From contig CM044957.1 in the NCBI GenBank assembly GCA_024516035.1, positions 888,613 to 952,612 of the forward strand: a stretch of 64,000 nt of DNA, written 5' to 3'. The stretch comes from Bactericera cockerelli (taxonomy: Eukaryota; Arthropoda; Insecta; Hemiptera; Triozidae). A program made the translations under genes and the position numbers. Under the pieces are notes generated by a model. That model saw only the letters and a program-made list of their open reading frames with translations, made no database searches and was not told the DNA's origin. This document shows, one piece after another, positions 1 to 11,100 of this stretch (position 1 is the first letter of the stretch; the number at the start of each line of letters is the position of its first letter).

Positions 1-56
1 TGACTTTTTTGAACATCAAACATTGTATTATTTGCATCGACGATGTAGCTTGAACC

Positions 57-195
57 AACCTCAGTAGCTTGATCGATGAGGTGGCGGACTTGTAACCTAG
101 GGGTCGGTGGTTCGAGCACCAATCACGGTTAAAATTTAGCAGCGTGAGCTAGAAAGAGTAGTTGTGACTTCACGAAAGTGATAAACACAATACTA
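57..195 (+). repeat. tRNA-derived SINE, family C
   Basis: The B-box-like GGTCGGTGGTTCGAGCACC and the tail AGAGTAGTTGTGACTTCACG recur at 455-605 (-), 16547-16690 (+), 22395-22510 (+), 26327-26367 (fragment) and 30105-30245 (-). The tRNA-like head plus a common body identify a SINE. Confidence 0.65.
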
Positions 196-261
196 TGACC
201 ACTTTACAATACTATGACCACAATACTACGCTCTACTTTTAATTAATTTAAAAGTTTAAAA

Positions 262-430
262 TATTGGGTAGAAGAGATTGTCATAGGCAATAACATCGCT
301 CTTTAGTTAGGACATCTGTATATATTTTATTCATGTTTATATTTTTATTGTTTATATTGTTGTCAGTTTTGTATTCAATTTTTATCTTTATTTTTTTAAA
401 CATAATATATTCTGTAATTAAAGAATTTAA
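262..430 (+). repeat. Interspersed repeat, LINE 3'-tail-like
   Basis: Shares 'GATTG(C/T)CATAGGCAATAAC' and 'CTTTAGTTAGGACAT' with 13315-13400, 18885-19045, 28775-28945 and 33183-33236, each followed by T-rich sequence and most by AATAAAGAGTTT. This layout resembles the 3' UTR of non-LTR retrotransposons. The assignment is an inference. Confidence 0.5.
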
Positions 431-454
431 TAATAATAAAAAAGAAGTTATTAA

Positions 455-605
455 AGTTATCATATTTGTGTTAATCACTTTCGTGATATCACAACTACTC
501 AAACGCGCTCTACTAAATCCACGCTGGAACCGTGACTTAAACCACCGACCTCCAGGTTACAAGTCCGCCGCCTTATCGATCAAGCTACTGAGATCGAAAT
601 TTTGT
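455..605 (-). repeat. tRNA-derived SINE, family C
   Basis: Reverse copy of the element at 57-195, with the head CTCAGTAGCTTGATCGATAA when read on the minus strand. It lies in the intron before the first dynein exon. Confidence 0.65.
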
Positions 606-743
606 TGAGAAGTTATGAGTATTTAAAACATTTCTTCTAATTTTTATAACTTTATTTAGTTTTTACAAATAGAAAGCTTCGTCCATTTTGGTAATTTTAT
701 AATAATAATTTCGGTAATTTAATAATAATAATTTCGTCCCCAG

Positions 744-922
744 TGGTACGACGAGGAGCAGTCGGAGGCGGTGCCTCCCCCCGCCCCCTACAACACGATC
801 ATGACCGAGTTCGACCGACTGATGCTGGTGCGCTGTCTCCGCCTGGACAGGGTGTACCAGAGCATCTGTAACTATGTGGAACACATCATGGGCGTGGAGT
901 TCATCACGCCCTCCTTCATAAG
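744..922 (+). CDS. DNAH10: DNAH10-like exon (1st in window)
   Basis: The acceptor is TTCGTCCCCAG before 744 and the donor AAG|GTGCCG after 922. The exon has 179 nt, entering in phase 0 and leaving with 2 nt of a split Ser codon. It encodes [17 protein letters not shown] through VEFITPSFI, a typical dynein segment ahead of the AAA6 region. The first base follows an AT-rich intron holding SINE fragments. Confidence 0.85.
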
Positions 923-3900
923 GTGCCGCGGACACGTGTGGAATGTCGGAAGGAGTCTCTCGGTTTTTCATAAAGAACAAATGAAAACCCGGCACTTTGC
1001 TGCCATACCTCGTGAGGTCCACTCATACCTCGTCAGGAAAAATGAGTAGCTGCTTTAATGTGAGCAGCGACCAGAGGCGGAATTATAGGCAAAAATAAGA
1101 TATTAGGATAACAAAGTTACGGTAAAGTCCTATAATTCTGCGCTACCCACTAAAATTGTGATATATTAACACAAAGAAACATATTTATTTATTATTATTT
1201 ATTACTTTGTCGCCATAAGTCTTCTCAAAAGTACCTCTCCATGCTAGACTCATCAGTTAGACATCAGTTCGACATAGTTCTCTCTAAATCTTTTAAAGTC
1301 TATGTTTAAATCTATGCTTAATAAAGTTTCATTCGTGCTTTAAAATCGTTAAATTTACTATCAGAATATTAACATTCACTCTTAAAATATTAACAAAACC
1401 TATCAAAATATTAATAAAAACTATCAAAATGTTAACAAAACTATCAAAATATTAATATTTACTTTCAAAATATTAACAAAAACTATCAAAATATTAATAA
1501 AAACTATCAAAATATTAACAAAAACTATCAAAATATTAACATTTACTATCAAAATATTAACATTTACATCAAAAGACAGTGGTAGAAGTGCTGAGTTATT
1601 CCTCCACTGTCTGGTTACCATCGTTCACAATGACGCCACCCTATGATGATGATCAAAATATTGACAATAACTATCAAAATATTAACAATTTACTATAAAG
1701 ATGTAGTGACCTGATCCCTCAGTTCACAGAAAACCCCTTCATTTCTGTCATTGATGGAAAACCCGTTTATTTCTGTCATTGATGGAAAACCCCTTCATTT
1801 CTGTCATTGATATAAAACCCCTTCATTTCTGTCATTGATATAAAACCCCTTTATTTCTGTCATTGATATAAAACCCCTTCATTTCTGTAAATCCCATTCA
1901 TTGTTATAAAACCCCTTCAAACATATGACTGATTTGTGATTATTCCTCTCAGCTACGACGCAATATTCGAGCAGAGCTCATGCACCTCCCCCGTGGTGTT
2001 CATCCTGAGTCCTGGCTCCGACCCCACTGAGGACCTGATGAAGCTGGCGCAGCGCAACGACCAGGCAGGGGACAAGTTCAAGTTCCTGTCCCTCGGCCAG
2101 GGCCAGGAGAAGGTACTAAGATCCCTCCCCCTCCATCCACCCCTGCTGGCATTAGCCTCAATCCCCCTCAGCTAGTCCCTACTAAGATCCCTCCATCCAC
2201 CCCTGCTGGCATTAGCCTCAATCCCCCTCAGCTAGTCCCTACTAAGATCCCTCCATCCACCCCTGCTGGCGTTAGCCTCAATCCCCCTCAGCTAGTCCCT
2301 ACTAAGATCCCTCCATCCACCCCTGCTGGCATTAGCCTCAATTTCCCTCAGCTAGTCCCTACTAAGATCCCTCCATCCACCCCTGCTGGCATTAGCCTCA
2401 ATCCCCCTCAGCTAGTCCCTACTAAGATCCCTCCATCCACCCCTGCTGGCATTAGCCTCAATCCCCCTCAGCTAGTCCCTACTAAGATCCCTCCATCCAC
2501 CCCTGCTGGCATTAGCCTCAATCCCCCTCAGCTAGTCCCTACTAAGATCCCTCCATCCACCCCTGCTGGCATTAGCCTCAATTCCCCTCAGCTAGTCCCT
2601 ACTGAGATCCCTCCATCCACCCCTGCTGGCATTAGCCTCAATCCCCCTCAGCTAGTCCCTACTAAGATCCCTCCATCCACCCCTGCTGGCATTAGCCTCA
2701 ATCCCCCTCAGCTAGTCCCTACTAAGATCCCTCCATCCACCCCTGTTGGGCGATTGAAAGGGGGCATCTGCTGAACTTCAATCCTCCTCAAACTAGTCCC
2801 TACTAAGATCCCTCCATGCACCCCTGCTGGGCGATTGATAGGGGGCACCTGCTGGCATTAGCCTCAATCCCCTCAGCTAGTCCCTATTATTATTATAAAC
2901 TACCGAACTCAGTAGCCAGTAGCTTTATAATAATTATTCAATTCAATTAAAATATTTATTGTGATATTTATACATATAAACATTTTACACAATTTACAAT
3001 AATATTTTTATCTACATAAAAAAAACAGTAACACTAGCTACACCTGCCTAACTTAATATTTATCATAATCATAACACTCTTTAGTGGAAGGTAACAACCA
3101 GGCGAGAGGTTAATGCTTAAAGCATTTTCTACCACCTAACAACCTTCAGAGTCTTATTATTATGTAGTCACAAACTCAAATTAATGAGGAAAAATTTATG
3201 CACTGGGTGGGAGTTAAACCAACGGATCAATACGCCACCTGGATTACCAGACCAGCATGTTAACCACTTGACTACCAGTATACTTATAAAGACTTCATTA
3301 CCAGACTAGAGCCTTAACCACTTGTCTAACAATGCAAAGTAATCATTGGTTATAAATACGCAATTTTCTCACCCAGGCGGCGCTCGGTCTGCTGCACAAG
3401 AGCATCTCCCGTGGCTTCTGGCTCGTGTACCAGAACTGCCACCTGCTCATCTCCTTCATGCGAGAGTTGGAGAAGCAGCTGGAGTCGGCCACCCTCTACC
3501 ATCCCAACTTTCGTCTCTGGCTCACCACGGACCCGACACCTTCGTTTCCCATAGGTGAGTCGGCTCCCATAGGTGAGTCGGTTCCCATAGGTGAGTCGGC
3601 TCCCATAGGTAGGTGAGTCGGTTCCCATAGGTGAGTCGGTTCCCATAGGTGAGTCGGTTCCCATAGGTGAGTCGGTTCCCATAGGTGAGTCGGTTCCCAT
3701 AGGTGAGCCGGTTCCCATAGGTGAGTCGTTTCCCATAGGTGAGTCGGTTCTCATAGGTCAGTCTGTTCCCATAGGTGAGTCGGTTCCCATAGGTGAGTCG
3801 GTTCCCATAGGTGAGTCGGTTCCCATAGGTGTGTCGTTTCCCATAAGTGAGTCGGTTCCCATAGGTGAGTCGTTTTCCATAGGTGAGTTGTTTCCCATTG

Positions 3901-3985
3901 CGGATAAGTTAACAATAGGTGCCACACCCCGAAACAGGTTAGTAACTACCAACTGCATTAACTCGCAATTCATTAATTGCTACAG

Positions 3986-4016
<31 letters not shown>

Positions 4017-4969
4017 GAATTTATAATTTATATAGACAGAGAGAGAGAGGTGAGAGGATTTGGCTTCAATTTAAATAATACTATTTTAAGAGAGCACAAG
4101 AAAAATGTGCTTCTGAACGAGCTAAATTCAAGCGTATTTTTTACAGGAATTATAACCAGGTCGATTCCCTTGCAGGCATTCTCCAGAAATCCCTCAAGGT
4201 AGTGACGGAGCCCCCCAACGGGCTGAAACTGAACATGAAGAACACCTACTTCAAGATGAGGTCAGACCTGCTGGAGAACTGCGAACACCCGAGCTACAAG
4301 CACCTGGTTTACGTGCTGGCGTTTTTCCACGCCGTGGTGCAGGTGAGCAGAACCTGTACCTAATGAATCATACGTGTTTTTTTTTTATTAAAATGTCACT
4401 AAAGTTAAGCAGTCTAGCGAGGTTAGGAGGACTTGGATGGAAAATTTCCACGCCGTGGTGCAGGTGAGTAGAACCTACACCTAATGAATCTTCCGTGTTT
4501 TTTTTTATTAAAATGTCACTAAAGTTAAGCAACGTCTAGCGAGGTTAGGAGGACTTGAATGGAAAATTTCCACGCCATGGTGCAGGTGAGTAGAACCTAC
4601 ACCTAGTGAATCATAGTGTTTTTTTTAATTCAAATGTCACTAAAGATATGTAACGTCCAGCGAGGTTAGTAGGACTTGGATGGAAAGTATAATATTACAG
4701 GAGTGTCCTGCAACATCTTATCCTGGATAATTTAAAAATTTCCTGCTTGCCACTGAAGATGTTATTAAATACAAATAGCAATGATTTTATAGTAAACTAG
4801 CGGGTTACACCCGCCGCTTCGCCAGCCCATCAAACACACACAACGCACACACACACACCCACACCACACACACACACACACCACACACACCACACCACAC
4901 ACACACACCACACACACCACACACACACACGCACACACACACACCACACCACACACACACACCACACCA

Positions 4970-5055
<86 letters not shown>

Positions 5056-5109
5056 ACACACACACCACCACACACACACACACACACACCACACACACAC
5101 ACACCACAC

Positions 5110-5145
<36 letters not shown>

Positions 5146-8100
5146 ACACACACCACACACACACACCACACACACCACACACACCATACACACACACACA
5201 CACACACCACACACACACCACACACACACCACACACACACACACCATACACACACACACACCACACACACACCACACCACACACACACACACAAAATGTC
5301 ATTTAGGTTTGAAAAAAAACCTGAATATTTTTTGTCGCCCATCTATTTTCTGGCCTTCCCCGGCGTAGCTCAAGAATGGCTCATCAGAATTTCGCGATCA
5401 ATATGTCAAATGAAAGCCTAAACCCTTGCCTAAAACTTTCTCGCTCTGAGTTGATAGGTCGTCACTTCAAATTTCGAGAAAAAATGTCATTTAGGTCAAA
5501 AAACGTGAATATTTTACATGTTACCCATCCATTTTTTTACCTTACCCGGCGTAGCTCAAGAACGGCTCATCAGAAATTCGCGATCGATATGTCAATTGAA
5601 AGCTCAAGCCCTTGCCTAAAACTTTCTCGCTTTGAGTTGATAGGTCGTCGCGACAAATTTCGAGAAAAAATGTCATTTATGTCAAAAAACGTGCATTTTT
5701 TTTGCGTCACCCATCCATTTTTATCCTTACTCATTGTAGCTTAACCTCAGGGAGATATAATCTAGCCTAGAAGAATTTCCTGATCCAAGCGGACCTATGT
5801 GCAAAATTTCAGGTTTCTCGGTCAAACGGTGTGGATTTGTATAAAGAACATACATACACACATACATACATACACACATACATACATACACACATACAGA
5901 CAGCTTTCTTTTATAGATATAGATAAGTTCAGAGATTTTTCGTATTCATTTAATTTACTACATTATTTTGTTCCTATTTTATAACTATTTATTGCTAACC
6001 AAAGTTTTTACCTTCCAAATTTTATTATTACACATTTGGAAGGTAAAAAAAGCCATACGATCAATTAAAAAATAAATTTAACGTGATGTTATTTTGCTTA
6101 AACTCACTCTAATGATGATGCACCCGGCAGGAGCGGCGTAAGTACGGCAAGATCGGGTGGAACATCAGCTACGACTACAGCGAGTGTGACTTCATAGTGT
6201 GTGTCCAGATCATCGACACCTACCTGTCTCGTCTGCTGGAGAAGAATGAGGATATCATGAGGATCCCGTGGGAAACTCTCAAGTACCTCATAGGACAGGT
6301 GAGGAAACTCTCAAGTACCTCATAGGACAGGTGAGGAAACTCTCAAGTACCTCATAGGACAGGTGAGGAAACTCTCAAGTACCTCATAGGACAGGTGAGG
6401 AAACTATCAAGTACCTCATAGGACAGGTGAGGAAACTCTCAAGTACCTCATAGGACAGGTGAGGAAACTCTCAAGTATCTCATAGGACAGGTGAGGAAAC
6501 TCTCAAGTACCTCATAGGACAGGTGAGGAAACTCTCAAGTACTACATATTACAGGTGTGCTGGGCCACACCTGGGGTGGAATCCATAGGCGTTTCTGTTA
6601 TATCTCTGTGGACTTGTCTAGGGGCGAAATTAATAGACAAAATCTATAACTTAAGTCATTGCTAAGCGTCGGTTTTCCTTATCTTACACAGTACGCAACA
6701 GATTACTACCCGTCGTGGTATGACCCGTATGACCATGCAGTTGAAAGCGACGTTACAACCAAATTAAAAATACAGATGACACAGGCAGCTGAGATTTTTT
6801 ATAATATTAAGAGTTTTCTATTATATCCGAGTCCATTATATCTAGGTATCAGTTTTCAATTGTCAATGATATTACTAGACCTAAATTATTTTCCCCTTAC
6901 AGGTGATGTATGGAGGCAGGGTGATCGATAGCTACGACAGGAGAGTTGTGCAGACCTACATGGATGAATACCTGGGTAAGACTTTAACCTGTACCCGAGG
7001 TTAAAACTATTTATAAGCATAATAGCGAACATTAGTATTGTTGTTTTCAATTGTAATTTTTGTAAACAATGTTATGTTCTTATTACAACAACAACAACAA
7101 AAAATATATTCGCAATCCAGAAAGGGAACAGTGCGAGTATTGAGAGAATTTTTGCTCCATCTACATAGTTCCCTCGGTGAAGTCATCTAGTTCCCTGTAT
7201 GTGCCCACCAGCAGTTTGGGTTATTTGAGTGTATGAAAAGTGATTCGTACGTGTTAGTTAAAGCAACCAAATCTCTTCAGTCCTATGGTTCACAACAGGT
7301 CCACTCTATTCCTCAGGTGACTTCACTCTGTGTTAGTAGCAACCAAATCTCTTCAGTCCTATGGTTCACAACATGTCCACTCTATTCCTCAGGTGACTTC
7401 ACTCTGTGTTAGTGGAAGCAACCAAATCTCTTCAGTCCTATGGTTCACAACATGTCCTCTCTATTCCTCAGGTGACTTCACGCTGGATGACTTCCAGTTC
7501 TACCCAGGCTACCGCATTCCACCCCCGGGGAGCAAACAGTTCTACATCGACTACATAGAGGAGAATCTGTCCTCTCAGCAGACGCCAGAACCTTTCGGTC
7601 TTCACCTCAACGCAGAGATAGGTGGGTCAATATTTCAACATGGCTGCAGCCGAGTAACGGCTGGAGGCATTATTATTGTTATTATAGATATGACCTCTAC
7701 AGTTGTTGTCAAGGTGAAAGTTAAGGGATAGTGTCCACTAAGATTAACAAAACCTCTTTCATAATTCGAGCCCTAGTCTCATAGGTATTATCTGATATTA
7801 TAAAATGATTCGTTTGTGTTTACGTTGAGTCGTGTAAAACTCGAGAACCACAACTTCCTATCCTATACAACACTCTGTACATCCTGCAAGTATGAGACTA
7901 AAGAGTCCCTTTACTCTCAGAGCCTAAACAAAGTCTCATTTATTGGTGACAGGCACAGGTAAAATATTTACTAACAACTTTGTTTAAAGAAAAGAAAAAA
8001 AGTGTGTCTCCAATAATTATTCCAGGCTACTATACCCAAGCAGCCGAGGACATCTACTCGAATCTACTCAATATTCAGCCCCAGTCAGCCAGCAGCGCGG

Positions 8101-11100
8101 GAGGTATATCTCGAGAACAGTATGTTGATAAGGTGAGTGTGGTTTATATTGTTTGTCGCAGGTTTGAAACCCAGCCAGGTCATAAGAAGATATGTCCATT
8201 TTAAATTTCGACTACATAAAAATACGCCTTGAGCTTATTGCTAGAATAATGGGACTCATTAGTCCTAATTGGGCAGTATTAATAAGGCGATATTATTATT
8301 ATTATTTGGCTGGAGGACGTTAAACAGAGAGAAGACCAGTGTCTCTTTAGAGAGTCTAGACTGTCTAGAGGGTTAAAACAGACAGTGGACTAGCTAACCA
8401 TAAGAAGCCAGGCTAGCTTGAAGTTTCCCAAGTGTTTATGGCTTAAGAAAAAAAAAACCCCCCAAGTTGCTTGCAGTGATCGCACATAGACATATGTGGC
8501 CAACTTTTCAATTTAAGTTGGCTGGAGACCATTACTCCCCCCAGGTGTGGACTTCCTAGCTAAGTTACCGCCAGAGTTAAGCTGGTTACAACAAGAACTT
8601 ACTAACTTATGATGTTGTTTCAGCTCTGTGTGGACATCCTAGCTAAGCTACCACAACAACAACTTACTAACTTATGATGTTGTTTCAGCTGTGTGTGGAC
8701 ATCCTAGCTAAGCTACCACAACAACAACTTACTAACTTATGATGTTGTTTCAGCTCTGTGTGGACATCCTAGCTAAGGTACCACAACAACAACTTACTAA
8801 CTTATGATTTTGTTTCAGCTGTGTGTGGACATCCTAGCTAAGCTACCACAACAACAATTTACTAACTTATGATTTTGTTTTAGCTGTGTGTGGATATCCT
8901 AGCTAAGCTACCACAACAACAACTTACTAACTTATGATTTTGTTTCAGCTGTGTGTGGACATCCTAGCTAAGCTACCACAACAACAACTTACTAACTTAT
9001 GATTTTGTTTCAGCTGTGTGTGGATATCCTAGCTAAGCTACCACAACAACAACTTACTAACTTATGATTTTGTTTCAGCTGTGTGTGGACATCCTAGCTA
9101 AGCTACCACAACAACAACTTACTAACTTATGATTTTGTTTCAGCTGTGTGTGGACATCCTAGCTAAGCTACCACAACAACAACTTACTAACTTATGATTT
9201 TGTTTCAGCTGTGTGTGGATATCCTAGCTAAGCTACCACAACAACAACTTACTAACTTATGATTTTGTTTCAGCTGTGTGTGGACATCCTAGCTAAGCTA
9301 CCGCCGGAGTTCGACGTCCCGCGTATCAAGCGGGAGAAGGGCCGCCTGCCCAGCCCCACCCTGGCTGTGTTGTACCAGGAGCTGGATAGAATCAACCTGC
9401 TGCTCAACACTATGGCACTCAGTCTGGCCCTCCTGAGGAAGGTAAGACCTCCCGGGTGTTATAACCCCACCCTGGCTGTGTTGTACCAGGAGCTGGACAG
9501 AATCAACCTGCTGCTCAACACTATGGCACTCAGTCTGGCCCTCCTGAGGAAGGTAAGACCTCCCGGGTGTTATAACCCCACCCTGGCTGTGTTGTACCAG
9601 GAGCTGGACAGAATCAACCTGCTCCTCAACACTATGGCACTCAGCCTGGCTCTCCTGAGGAAGGTAAGACCCTCCCGGGTGTTATAACCCCACCTTTCTC
9701 CTGGACGTTAAAACCAAATAGAATCAATGGACATGACAGGAGCCTAGACATTGGATCTGGGTATCCATATAATCCTCTCATCACCGTGATCAAGCAAAAC
9801 GCTAGTTTTGCAACGCCAAGAAAAACAAAACGAGCGTGTATACTTACGCTAAACCTAGTTCGTATGTATTTTCTTTTGTAATTTTGACTTTCTTAGATAA
9901 AACATTTTATTTTTATTTTCTATATTTTTATTTTCTGTGCCTGTCTCATGGACACGGAATTATTATTACTACCCTGCTTCAGACGACTGTCATGCATTTC
10001 AAAGTTCTGTTATCTCTGTCTTGGCAGGGCCTGGCGGGTCAGATCGGCATGGACGCCCTGCTGGACGCCACAGCCGCTAACCTCTACAACGGGCAGCTGC
10101 CCGACCCCTGGCGCAAGCTCGCCCCCGCCACCTGTAAGAAGCTGGGCGCCTGGCTGCAGCATCTGCTGCGACGCAACGCGCAGTACGTGGCCTGGGTGAG
10201 TACTTTTTTTCTGTCTATCTAGAACCTTTAAGGGGCTAGCGCTCCGCCCCGCCAAGTCAAAAAGTAAGAAGAGCGTACCAAGAGATATTATGCGCCACAG
10301 CACAAAATGTCGATTTCACGCCCTTGTACCTGATTTAGTTTTGCTTTCTGGCTCAAAATAATAATAATAATAATAATAAAGGACTTTAATAAAAAGTAAC
10401 CACCAGGCGAGGTTAATGCTCAAATTTTCTACCACCTAACCCTCAGAGTCTTATTATTTTGTGGTAAATAAATGAAGAAAAATTCATGCATCGGTTAGGA
10501 TTCGAACGAACACACAGTGGAGCAGAATCTATTCTTAGGCGGGAAAACAGAAAAAAAATAATGTCATCATTTCAAAATAATACACTCCAGGTCTGTTCAC
10601 AATTATTATTATTCTGTTCACATTATTATTATTATTGTTTCAGATCCAGTCCGGAGACCCGACGGTGATGTGGCTGTCCGGCCTCCACACCCCCGAGTCC
10701 TACCTGACGGCCCTGGTGCAGACTGCCTGCAGGAAGATGGACTGGGCCCTGGACAGGTGCACCTTCCGCACCCGCGTCACCCAGTACACCGAGCCCTCCC
10801 AGGTGGAGGAGAGGCCCGAGCTGGTGAGTAGCCACGCCCCCACCTATACCTGAGCACCTTGCAGTGAGTAGCCACGCCCCCACCTATACCTGAGCACCTT
10901 GCAGTGAGTAGCCACGCCCCCCACTATACCTGAGCTCCTTGCAGTGAGTAGCCCCGCCCCCAACTATACCTGAGCTCCTTGCAGTGAGTAGCCCCGCCCC
11001 CAACTATACCTGAGCACCTTACAGTGAGTAGCCCCGTCCCCCACTATATCTGAGCACCTTGCAGTGAGTAGCCACGCCCCCCACTATACCTGAGCACCTT

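Noticed and set aside
1364..3900. CRISPR-like arrays
   Set aside because: Tandem units are contiguous without unique spacers, and the genome is eukaryotic.
4765..5342. Long open frames of Cys/Val/Trp across the CA tract (also 13365-13926)
   Set aside because: They are translations of a CA microsatellite in all frames; no codon bias, no family.
5376..5744. 122-codon frame [17 protein letters not shown]..., also at 13960
   Set aside because: It lies in the body of an interspersed element, consists of two near-duplicate halves, and matches no family I know. Treated as part of the repeat.
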